From assembly GCF_003462685.1 (NCBI RefSeq), contig NZ_QRVE01000021.1, forward strand, positions 1-30,581: DNA of 30,581 nucleotides, read 5' to 3'. Below, one piece after another: positions 7,420 to 13,704 of the stretch (within the stretch, counting starts at the first letter, position 1; every line of letters begins with the position of its first letter). Below the pieces are notes generated by a model. The model was not told the DNA's origin. It saw only the letters and a list, made by a program, of their open reading frames with translations, and did no database searches. This stretch comes from Collinsella sp. AF23-4AC. Lineage in GTDB: Bacteria; Actinomycetota; Coriobacteriia; Coriobacteriales; Coriobacteriaceae. The position numbers and the translations under genes are program-made.

Positions 7420-8865
7420 ATGGCCGAGGTTTGGCGCTTCTTTGCGCATGAGGACGATTTTGCCGATATAGACGAGGCCGGCGCGTGCGAGCGCTTGGGC
7501 CGCGTGCTGTCGTTTCCGACCATTTCGAGCATGGATGCCGAGGCGGTGGATTGGCAGCCGTTTGACGACCTGCGCGCGTATATGCAGCAGGCCTGGCCGC
7601 ACGTATTTGCGGCGGGCGAGGTCGAGCTTGTCGGACATTCGCTGTTGGTGACGCTTGGCGGTTCCGACTCCGCCCTCAAACCCGTCATGCTCATGGGCCA
7701 CATGGACGTGGTCCCCGTGGTGCCCGGCACCGAGGCTGACTGGACGCATGCCCCCTTTAGCGGCCACGTGGACGACACCTACATTTGGGGTCGCGGCGCG
7801 ATCGACATGAAAGACCAGGTCGCAGGCATTCTCGAGGCTGTCGAGTATGCGCTGGCGCACGGTTGGCAGCACGAGCGCACGCTGCTCCTGGCCTTTGGCC
7901 AGGACGAGGAGACTACGCAGTGCGGCGCAGGCGCCATCGGCCGCGCGCTCGAGGAGCGCGGCATTGAGCTTGAGTACCTGATCGACGAGGGTGACTACCG
8001 TATCGTTTCGGCTGCCGAGTACGGCGCGGGCGAGGGTTGGCTTATGCATGCCGATCTCGCGGAGAAGGGCTACGCCGATATCGTGTTGAGGACGCGTAGC
8101 GAGGGCGGGCATTCGTCCAACCCCTACGGTGGCACGTCGCTCGAGGTGCTCAGCCGTGCCATCGCCGTAATCTGCGATATCGAGTGGCCGACGCGCGTCA
8201 CGGACCTGCTTGCCGCGCAGCTTGTCGAGCTGGGGCTCTACACGGCGGATGAGATTGCCGCCAACGGGGGCGCCATTGTCCGCGATTGCCTCGCCAGCAA
8301 GAAGCTCTATCCGCTCGTGACCACCACCTGTGCACCGACCCAAATCGAGGGCGGTAGCACCGGTGCTAACGTGATGCCGCAGGATATGTGGGCCAACATT
8401 AACTTCCGCATGCTCGAGGGCACGAGCGTGGCCGACGTTGTGGCGCGCTGCCGTGAGGCGGTTGCCGGGGCGGACCTTGCCGGTCGTGTCGAAGTGGAGC
8501 TGGGCCCCGGCGGCTCCGAACCCTCGCCGTCCCCGCGCATCGGTGGTCCCGGCCTCGAGGCGGTTCGCTCCATCGCCGCCCGCTATTTCCGCGATCCAAA
8601 GGGGACGGAGGAAAACGGATCATCCGAGCCGTTGGCGATTGTCCCCTCGACCGTGATCGGCGCGACCGACGCTGCCAACTACCAGCGCATTTGCTCCGAA
8701 TGCATTCGTTTTTCGGCGTTTGTGGTCGACGATGACGAGTGCGACCGCGGCGTCCACGGCACCAACGAGCGCATCACCCGCCGCGCCTACCTCCAGGGTG
8801 TTCGCTTCCTCATCGCCCTGCTTCAAACGCTCTCGAATGTGACAAAGCGACGCTCCCTTTGTTAG
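7420..8865 (+). CDS. M20 family metallopeptidase, carboxypeptidase-S-like
   Basis: A 481-residue zinc peptidase of the M20 clan. Metal and catalytic motifs are visible: MLMGHMDVVPV (about 92), the YIWGRGAIDMKDQV segment (about 127), FGQDEETT (about 163) and EGGHSSNPYGGTS (about 230), with the dimerisation domain between the last two blocks. The set resembles carboxypeptidase S and PM20D1-type enzymes more than PepT or PepV. ATG 7420 has AAAGG upstream. Two oddities: residues around 390-400 (KGTEENGSSE) interrupt the C-terminal domain, and the last residues SNVTKRRSLC plus the stop are encoded by the palindrome at 8836-8864, so the native C-terminus has probably been replaced. Location after an amino acid importer hints at peptide or acyl-amino-acid use, which is inference. 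Confidence 0.9.
   Translation: MAEVWRFFAHEDDFADIDEAGACERLGRVLSFPTISSMDAEAVDWQPFDDLRAYMQQAWPHVFAAGEVELVGHSLLVTLGGSDSALKPVMLMGHMDVVPVVPGTEADWTHAPFSGHVDDTYIWGRGAIDMKDQVAGILEAVEYALAHGWQHERTLLLAFGQDEETTQCGAGAIGRALEERGIELEYLIDEGDYRIVSAAEYGAGEGWLMHADLAEKGYADIVLRTRSEGGHSSNPYGGTSLEVLSRAIAVICDIEWPTRVTDLLAAQLVELGLYTADEIAANGGAIVRDCLASKKLYPLVTTTCAPTQIEGGSTGANVMPQDMWANINFRMLEGTSVADVVARCREAVAGADLAGRVEVELGPGGSEPSPSPRIGGPGLEAVRSIAARYFRDPKGTEENGSSEPLAIVPSTVIGATDAANYQRICSECIRFSAFVVDDDECDRGVHGTNERITRRAYLQGVRFLIALLQTLSNVTKRRSLC
8836..8864. repeat. Short palindromic repeat, TGTGACAAAG family, copy 3 (inside a gene end)
   Basis: AATGTGACAAAGCGA (8836-8850) and TCCCTTTGTTA (8854-8864) match copies 1 and 2 but the right arm is cut short where the next palindrome begins at 8863. 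It supplies the last codons and stop of the M20 peptidase gene. Confidence 0.7.
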
Positions 8866-8918
8866 CCGTTGGGGACGTTCTTAAACGACTAGCCGTTAAG
8901 GAACGTCCCCAACGGCTA
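8863..8918. repeat. Long palindrome, GGGGACGTTC family, copy 1
   Basis: TAGCCGTTGGGGACGTTC (8863-8880) and its exact reverse complement GAACGTCCCCAACGGCTA (8901-8918) enclose about 20 bases that can pair further (CTTAA/TTAAG). It directly joins the preceding palindrome. Shorter relatives lie at 10407-10435 and 25971-26052. From here to 9126 there is no gene; a weak TTGCCT/TATGGG pair near 8952-8978 could be the prfA promoter. Confidence 0.8.
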
Positions 8919-9126
8919 CGTCCACTCATTCCGTGCGGGTTATATGCAGGTTTGCCTGCGCACGCTATCATGTATGGGTTAGACCGCAACTATGTACCCC
9001 GTACGCGAAGGGATGCGCATGTATCTGAAGATCGACATGTTCTAGCTGGACTTACCCCCGCAGTGGCGCCGTGCGCCCCATCAATTCTGCCGATTTTCAC
9101 CTTCACGCATATAAAGGAGTCCCGTC

Positions 9127-10194
9127 ATGCGCGACAAGCTCGAAAAGATCATCAAGGCCTACGAGGAGCTCGAGAAGAAGCTTTCCGACCCGGCCGTCGC
9201 CTCCGATATCAAGGAGTTCACGCGTCTCAACAAGGAGTATGCGCACCAGTCCGACCTCATCGCCGCCTCGCGCGAGTACATCGGCGCGCTCGATGACATC
9301 GAGGCTGCCAAGGAAATGCTCCACGATACTACCGATGCCGATGAGAAGGAGATGCTCCAGATGGACATCTCCGAAAACGAGGCCAAGCTTCCCCAGCTCG
9401 AGGAAGACATTAAGTACATGCTCATCCCGAGCGACCCCAACGACGACAAGAACACCATCGTCGAGATTCGCTCTGCCGCCGGTGGCGACGAGGCGGCCAT
9501 CTTTGCCGGCGATCTGTACAAGATGTATCAGCGCTTCTGCGAGTCGCGCGGCTGGAAGACCACCGTGCTCGACTCCAGCCCCAGCGAGGCCGGCGGCTTT
9601 AAGTCCATTGAGTTCAAGGTCGAGGGCGACCGCGTCTACTCCGTCATGAAGTTCGAGTCCGGCGTGCACCGCGTCCAGCGCGTTCCCAAGACCGAGTCCC
9701 AGGGCCGTATCCAGACCTCCACGGCGACCGTCGCCGTACTTCCCGAGGCCGAGGAAATCGACGTCCAGATCAACCAGTCCGACCTGCGCATCGACACCTA
9801 CTGCGCCTCCGGCCCTGGCGGTCAGTGCGTTAACACCACTTATTCCGCCGTGCGCATCACCCACCTGCCCACCAACACCGTGGTGCAGTCGCAGGAACAG
9901 CGCTCCCAGATCCAGAACCGCGAAGTCTGCATGCAGATGCTGCGCGCCCGTCTGTACGAGATGGAGCTCGAGAAGCAGCAGGCGGAGCTCGGTGCCGAGC
10001 GCCAGAGCCAGATCGGCCACGGCAACCGTTCCGAGAAGATCCGTACCTACAACCAGCCCCAGGACCGCGTGACCGATCACCGCATCGGTTTCAACTCCAC
10101 CTACAACGGCGTCCTTCTGGGCGACCAGCTCGGCACCGTCATCGAGGCGCTCGCCGCCGCCGAGCGTGCCGAGAAGCTGGCACAGGCTGTGTAG
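9127..10194 (+). CDS. prfA: Peptide chain release factor 1
   Basis: A 355-residue class I release factor that reads UAA and UAG in the ribosomal A site and triggers hydrolysis of peptidyl-tRNA. The anticodon-like tripeptide is P-K-T at residues 187-189, the PxT form of RF1 rather than the SPF of RF2. The catalytic GGQ is at 231-233 within SGPGGQCVNTTYSAVR. The length is normal. ATG 9127 follows AAAGGAG at 9113-9119. The glutamine of GGQ is the substrate of PrmC, encoded two features downstream, which is a classic pairing. The gap to prmC is unusually long (632 bases) and filled with repeats. Confidence 0.97.
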   Translation: MRDKLEKIIKAYEELEKKLSDPAVASDIKEFTRLNKEYAHQSDLIAASREYIGALDDIEAAKEMLHDTTDADEKEMLQMDISENEAKLPQLEEDIKYMLIPSDPNDDKNTIVEIRSAAGGDEAAIFAGDLYKMYQRFCESRGWKTTVLDSSPSEAGGFKSIEFKVEGDRVYSVMKFESGVHRVQRVPKTESQGRIQTSTATVAVLPEAEEIDVQINQSDLRIDTYCASGPGGQCVNTTYSAVRITHLPTNTVVQSQEQRSQIQNREVCMQMLRARLYEMELEKQQAELGAERQSQIGHGNRSEKIRTYNQPQDRVTDHRIGFNSTYNGVLLGDQLGTVIEALAAAERAEKLAQAV

Positions 10195-10197
10195 GTT

Positions 10198-10340
10198 CCG
10201 CCGTTCTACCGAACGGCGGACCAGCCGACGCTGCGCGGGCCGCATTTGGACAATCTGACGTTCAACTTCAAGGGCGCGACCAGAAGGTCAGCGCCCTTTC
10301 GTTTCACGTCACCTTGTCTCAAATGCGGCCCGCTCGCTGT
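10198..10340 (+). repeat. Structured intergenic element, copy 2
   Basis: Begins 4 bases after the prfA stop. Stem 1: CCGCCGTTC (10198-10206) / GAACGGCGG (10211-10219), loop TACC. Stem A: GGGCCGCATTTG (10237-10248) / CAAATGCGGCCC (10320-10331), perfect. Stem C: TGACGT (10256-10261) / ACGTCA (10306-10311). Stem B: AAGGGCGC-GACC / GGTC-A-GCGCCCTT (10270-10298), loop AGAA and one bulged base. Bases 10231-10328 are nearly identical to the copy at 25841-25937. The same-strand position after a stop suggests it is transcribed as a 3' end. Confidence 0.85.
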
Positions 10341-10406
10341 CCGTCCTCTACCTGCGGCGCCGCCTTGCTCCGGATGCGGTATGCTCAACCTGCGGCGTTT
10401 CCAAGG

Positions 10407-10435
10407 TAGTCATTGGGGACGTTCTTAAATGACTA
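10407..10435. repeat. Short palindrome, GGGGACGTTC family, copy 2
   Basis: TAGTCATT (10407-10414) and AATGACTA (10428-10435) are perfect arms around GGGGACGTTCTTA. Nearly the same sequence occurs at 25971-25997, also about 70 bases after a structured element. Confidence 0.8.
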
Positions 10436-10826
10436 GGTTGTGCACATTGCTTTGAGATGTTATTTAATCGGCTTTGATGGCCATTAAGCCAGCTACCTGC
10501 TTAAAGCAATTAACAGCGGGCATCTTCTACCGAAAATATTGCTCAAAATATCGTCCAAGAAGTCGCGGGGCCCTTTTTGGTGCGTCGCGCGTCAAGTGAT
10601 TTGGCAAGTTCTTGGTTAGATATTGGTCAGTTTTGGGGCAACCTTGCCAAAAGCTTGACGAATGCAGATTTAGACGTCGACGAATGAACACTTCAGGTGG
10701 GCTCCAAGCAAAATTCTGGGCTGATTCTCGATAATCGCCTTCAATCGTCCCTTGCCAAGCGCTGGCCTCGCTTACAATCTGCTCCGACATTCGCGCGCCG
10801 CTCGGCGCTTAAGAGGGGAGGGCCCC
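10436..10826. other. Gene-free, AT-richer region upstream of prmC with a long hairpin
   Basis: No convincing gene. The main feature is a two-part stem: CGTCAAG (10590-10596) with CTTGACG (10654-10660), and TTTGGCAAG (10600-10608) with CTTGCCAAA (10643-10651), separated by small internal loops, 16 pairs in all around a 34-base loop. No T-run follows. A minus-strand frame of 87 codons (10527-10790) has no ribosome binding site and no family resemblance. The region may be a decayed insertion or an untranslated leader. Confidence 0.5.
10752..10778 (+). promoter_or_regulatory. Possible prmC promoter
   Basis: TTGCCA (10752-10757) and TACAAT (10773-10778) match sigma-70-type boxes in five of six bases each, but the spacer is only 15 bases. 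The ATG is 49 bases downstream of the -10. Confidence 0.35.
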
Positions 10827-12101
10827 ATGACAAACGAGATCTGGACCATCAAGCGTTGTCTCGAGTGGACCAAGGAGTACCTGGCCGAGCGCGGCGAGGA
10901 GCATCCCCGTCTTTCTGCCGAGTGGCTGCTGTGCGCTGCCACGGGCTTGGCGCGCATCGACTTATATATGCGTATGGACGAGACGCTCGATGCGGCGCAG
11001 CTCGAGACTATGCACGCGGCGGTCGTCCGCCGCGCCAAGGGCGAGCCGCTGCAGTACATCACCGGCAGCACGCAGTTCCGCATGATCGACGTCGCGTGCG
11101 CCCCCGGTGTGCTCATTCCGCGCCCCGAGACCGAGATGCTCGTCGAGGAAGTCCTCAATTATCTGGATGCCGAGGTGCTGAGCCCCGAGGCTGCTGCCCG
11201 TCAGCGTGTTGAGCTGCCTTGGAACGATGAGGTCGAGGAAGCACGCAAAGCCGAGGCGGCGCTGGCCGACGAGCGCGCGACTGCCGAGCGCCGTGCCGCC
11301 AATCTCACGGCCGCCGACGAGGCTGCGCTGGGTAGCGACGTGCTCGGTAGCCGCGCCTATGCCGAGGAGCTTGCCGATCGCGAGGCCGAGGAAGCTGCCG
11401 CGCAGGCGGCAGAAGCCGAAGCGGCAGAAGCAGAGGCCATGGAAACCCCCGAGCCCGAGCTCGACGAATACGGCATCGCCATTGAGGACAACGACCAACA
11501 GGCGACTCCCGCGCAAGATGCCGCCGAGGCCAACGTATCTGCCCCAGCCGAGCCCCGCACTGCCCGCGTTCTCGAGGTCGGTTGCGGCACAGGCTGCATT
11601 TCGCTCTCCCTTGCCTGGGAGCGCCGCGGCCATGTCACCTGCACCGCCACCGATATCGAGCCGCGCGCTATCGATCTGGCCACCAAAAACCGCGACGCGC
11701 TCGGCCTCACGGCAGATGAGGTTGCCTTCAGCCTCACCAACCTGGTGAGCTCCATTCCCCACGACGAGTGGGGCACCTTCGACGTGCTCGTCTCCAACCC
11801 ACCCTACATCCCGACCGACGTCATGCGCTCGCTGCCGCACGAGGTCAAGGACTTTGAGCCCGATTTGGCTCTCGAGGGCGGTGCCGACGGCCTGGACATC
11901 TTCCGCCGCCTGCTCAATGCGGCACCCTATATGCTGCGCGCCGGCGGCCTGTTTGCCTGCGAGCTCTACGAGGGCGCCCTCGACGCCGCGGCCGAGCTCT
12001 GTCGCCAAGCGGGCCTTTCGGACGTGCGCATCGTCCGCGACCTCACCGATCGCCCCCGCATCGTTCGAGCCGTCGTCACCGAGCCCAAGCAACGCCAGTA
12101 A
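10827..12101 (+). CDS. prmC: Release factor glutamine methyltransferase PrmC with a large acidic insertion
   Basis: A 424-residue protein that by family methylates the GGQ glutamine of RF1 and RF2 with S-adenosylmethionine. The N-terminal helical domain (1-95) ends in the family motif IPRPETE at 97-103; the SAM motif LEVGCGTGC is at 249-257 and the substrate-binding NPPY at 324-327. Family members are usually about 280 residues, with roughly 20 residues between the first two motifs. Here that gap is about 145, filled by a Glu/Ala-rich, low-complexity segment (about 118-245) with no stop or frame change. All catalytic elements are intact, so it is probably active. ATG 10827 follows GAGGGGAGGG; a longer frame from 10752 would run through the possible promoter. 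Confidence 0.95.
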   Translation: MTNEIWTIKRCLEWTKEYLAERGEEHPRLSAEWLLCAATGLARIDLYMRMDETLDAAQLETMHAAVVRRAKGEPLQYITGSTQFRMIDVACAPGVLIPRPETEMLVEEVLNYLDAEVLSPEAAARQRVELPWNDEVEEARKAEAALADERATAERRAANLTAADEAALGSDVLGSRAYAEELADREAEEAAAQAAEAEAAEAEAMETPEPELDEYGIAIEDNDQQATPAQDAAEANVSAPAEPRTARVLEVGCGTGCISLSLAWERRGHVTCTATDIEPRAIDLATKNRDALGLTADEVAFSLTNLVSSIPHDEWGTFDVLVSNPPYIPTDVMRSLPHEVKDFEPDLALEGGADGLDIFRRLLNAAPYMLRAGGLFACELYEGALDAAAELCRQAGLSDVRIVRDLTDRPRIVRAVVTEPKQRQ

Positions 12102-12115
12102 TATTTATTAACTGG

Positions 12116-12145
12116 TTAGTAAAAATTATAAAGTAGTTTATAATT
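12116..12145 (+). promoter_or_regulatory. hicAB promoter with overlapping palindromic operator
   Basis: AATTATAAA (12124-12132) and TTTATAATT (12137-12145) form a perfect 9-base inverted repeat spaced by GTAG. It covers an exact -10 box TATAAT (12139-12144); the -35 (TTAGTA, 12116-12121) is weak. HicB antitoxins with a DNA-binding tail usually repress their own promoter, so this is the likely binding site. The ATG of hicA is 25 bases further on. Confidence 0.6.
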
Positions 12146-12169
12146 AGGACGGCTGAAAGAGGTCGGCCC

Positions 12170-12355
12170 ATGCAACCTCCTACCTTTCGGGAAATCATTG
12201 CCCTACTCAAGCACGATGGATTCGTGAAGGTCGCGCAAGTCGGTAGTCATGCTAAGTATGTTTCTGGTGACCGTGTTGTCACCGTGAACGGCTCTGGTGG
12301 CGATCGACCAAAGAAGGGCACGTGGGCAAGTATTCGTCGCCAAGCTGGATGGTAG
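12170..12355 (+). CDS. hicA: HicA-type mRNA interferase toxin
   Basis: A 61-residue protein with the HicA double-stranded-RNA-binding-like fold pattern: FREIIALLKHDGFVKV, then the GSHAKY motif with the catalytic His at residue 27, then a VTVNG strand and a KKGT.ASI helix. By family it cleaves mRNA when free of its antitoxin. Length is typical. ATG 12170 has an AAGAGG site at 12157-12162. The partner gene starts 11 bases after its stop, in the usual toxin-first order. The pair lies between prmC and tsaC, which are adjacent in many actinobacteria, so it is probably inserted. Confidence 0.9.
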   Translation: MQPPTFREIIALLKHDGFVKVAQVGSHAKYVSGDRVVTVNGSGGDRPKKGTWASIRRQAGW

Positions 12356-12366
12356 TTGGAGGCAAA

Positions 12367-12813
12367 ATGAGGCAGCGATTTACCTATGACTGCGTTCTCA
12401 TAAAAGAAGACGATGGTTACTGCGCTAGCTTCCCGCAGATTCCCGGCGCCTTTGCCGATGGCGATACGCGCGAAGAAGCGATTGCCCATGCCACCGAGGC
12501 ACTGATGGCGTTTTTGGCCGACGACCTCAACAACGGTTTGACTCCGGCAGGGTACGAACGCTCGGCCGAGGTCGTGGCCCTTTCAGTCGAAATCGACCAC
12601 GAGGACGCTCGGGAAGCGGCGTGCCGAACATTTAAAGACGCAGCGCTGGACCTCAAAGTCTCCGCTCCGCGGATTACCGCGCTGGTCAAAGCCGGAAAGC
12701 TCGATGTTGAACTCGTCGACGGCCGTCGGATGATAACGATAGACAGCATCGAGCGCTACGCCGCCCAAGAACGCCACGCCGGCAGGCCAAAGAAGTTCGT
12801 CGCAGTCCAATAA
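12367..12813 (+). CDS. hicB: HicB-type antitoxin with C-terminal DNA-binding region
   Basis: A 148-residue antitoxin. Residues 1-70 have the HicB degenerate RNase H-like pattern (YDCVLIKEDDGYCASFPQIP, GDTREEAIAHATEAL). Residues 95-148 look like a helix-turn-helix or excisionase-type segment (LKVSAPRITALVKAGKL, RRMITIDSIERYA) followed by a basic GRPKKF tail. ATG 12367 is preceded by TTGGAGG at 12356-12362; an in-frame GTG 45 bases upstream would overlap hicA. It should bind and neutralise HicA and repress the palindromic promoter at 12116-12145. Confidence 0.88.
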   Translation: MRQRFTYDCVLIKEDDGYCASFPQIPGAFADGDTREEAIAHATEALMAFLADDLNNGLTPAGYERSAEVVALSVEIDHEDAREAACRTFKDAALDLKVSAPRITALVKAGKLDVELVDGRRMITIDSIERYAAQERHAGRPKKFVAVQ

Positions 12814-12947
12814 CCCCCTCACTTTCACCGACTACTAGAGCCGCTCACCAAACCAACATGCGCTCTGGGCAAATAGGTTGAACGTTTCGTGCGAGAATGC
12901 CCCACAGTAAACAAACTTGCACCAGAGCGTAAGGGGCTGGCATACAC

Positions 12948-13691
12948 ATGCAGACGGTCTATCGGGTATACGAGGGAACGCGCGAGCCGCATCGGCTTGC
13001 CGTCGAGCGCACGGCCGAGGTGCTCGGCCGCGGCGGCCTGGCTTTGATCCCGACCGAGACCGTCTACGGTGTCGCCGTGGCAGTCAACGCCTTCTCGGAC
13101 GCCGTGCCCCAAGATACAAGCGAATTCCCATCGTGGCCGCGCGATCCGCAGGCTGCCGTCAATGGCGCCGCAGTTCCTGCGCTCGGCACCGGCTATCGCC
13201 GTATCTTCACTCTCAAGCAACGTGAACTCACGCAAACCGTCGCTTGGCTGGTCGATGGCGTCGAAGCACTCGACCGCTATGGCGTGGATATCCCGGAAGA
13301 TGCCCGCATACTCGCGCGACGATGCTGGCCGGGAGCCCTGACTATCGTGGTCAAGGCAGCCCCCTGCGTGCCGACCTTTATGCGCGCTGCCGACGACACG
13401 GTGGCACTTCGCGCTTCGGCCTCGCCCGTGGTGCAGGCGCTCATTCGCGCCTGTGGCAGCCCCCTTGCCTGCACCAGCGCCAACACGCATGGCGCGCCCG
13501 CGTCGGCAAGTTTTATCACGGTGGAGGGTCGCATCCTGGAGGGGGTCGATGTTGCCGTCGACGCCGGTGAGACCCCGTGTCGCGACGCCTCGACCATCGT
13601 GTCGTTTCAGCACGGCGAGCTCCAGATCCTGCGCCAAGGCGCACTTCCCGCATCAGAGATCGAACGGGTCCTGTCCGACCCGATGCAATAG
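12948..13691 (+). CDS. tsaC: Threonylcarbamoyl-AMP synthase (Sua5/YrdC/TsaC family), atypical
   Basis: A 247-residue protein of the YrdC fold that makes threonylcarbamoyl-AMP from threonine, bicarbonate and ATP for t6A37 modification of ANN-decoding tRNAs. Motifs kept: IPTETVYGVAVAV (about 35-47), LKQR (about 90, the Lys/Arg pair), RRCWPGALTIVVK (about 125), CTSAN (about 177) and the late STIVSF. Between YGVAVAV and RRIFTLKQR there are about 30 extra residues rich in Pro and Ala, and the usual KPL after the Lys/Arg pair is missing. ATG 12948 follows GTAAGGGG. It stands in the position of sua5 in the actinobacterial prfA-prmC-sua5 cluster, which supports the assignment. Confidence 0.85.
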   Translation: MQTVYRVYEGTREPHRLAVERTAEVLGRGGLALIPTETVYGVAVAVNAFSDAVPQDTSEFPSWPRDPQAAVNGAAVPALGTGYRRIFTLKQRELTQTVAWLVDGVEALDRYGVDIPEDARILARRCWPGALTIVVKAAPCVPTFMRAADDTVALRASASPVVQALIRACGSPLACTSANTHGAPASASFITVEGRILEGVDVAVDAGETPCRDASTIVSFQHGELQILRQGALPASEIERVLSDPMQ

Positions 13692-13704
13692 AAAGGTTTA
13701 AGCG

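Noticed and set aside
9015..9047. Tiny frame MRMYLKIDMF between the M20 gene and prfA, with AAGGG just upstream
   Set aside because: Too short, with no attenuator structure after it; chance occurrence is likely.
10527..10790. 87-codon minus-strand frame in the gap before prmC
   Set aside because: No ribosome binding site, no family resemblance, and it spans the long hairpin, so it is better explained as non-coding.
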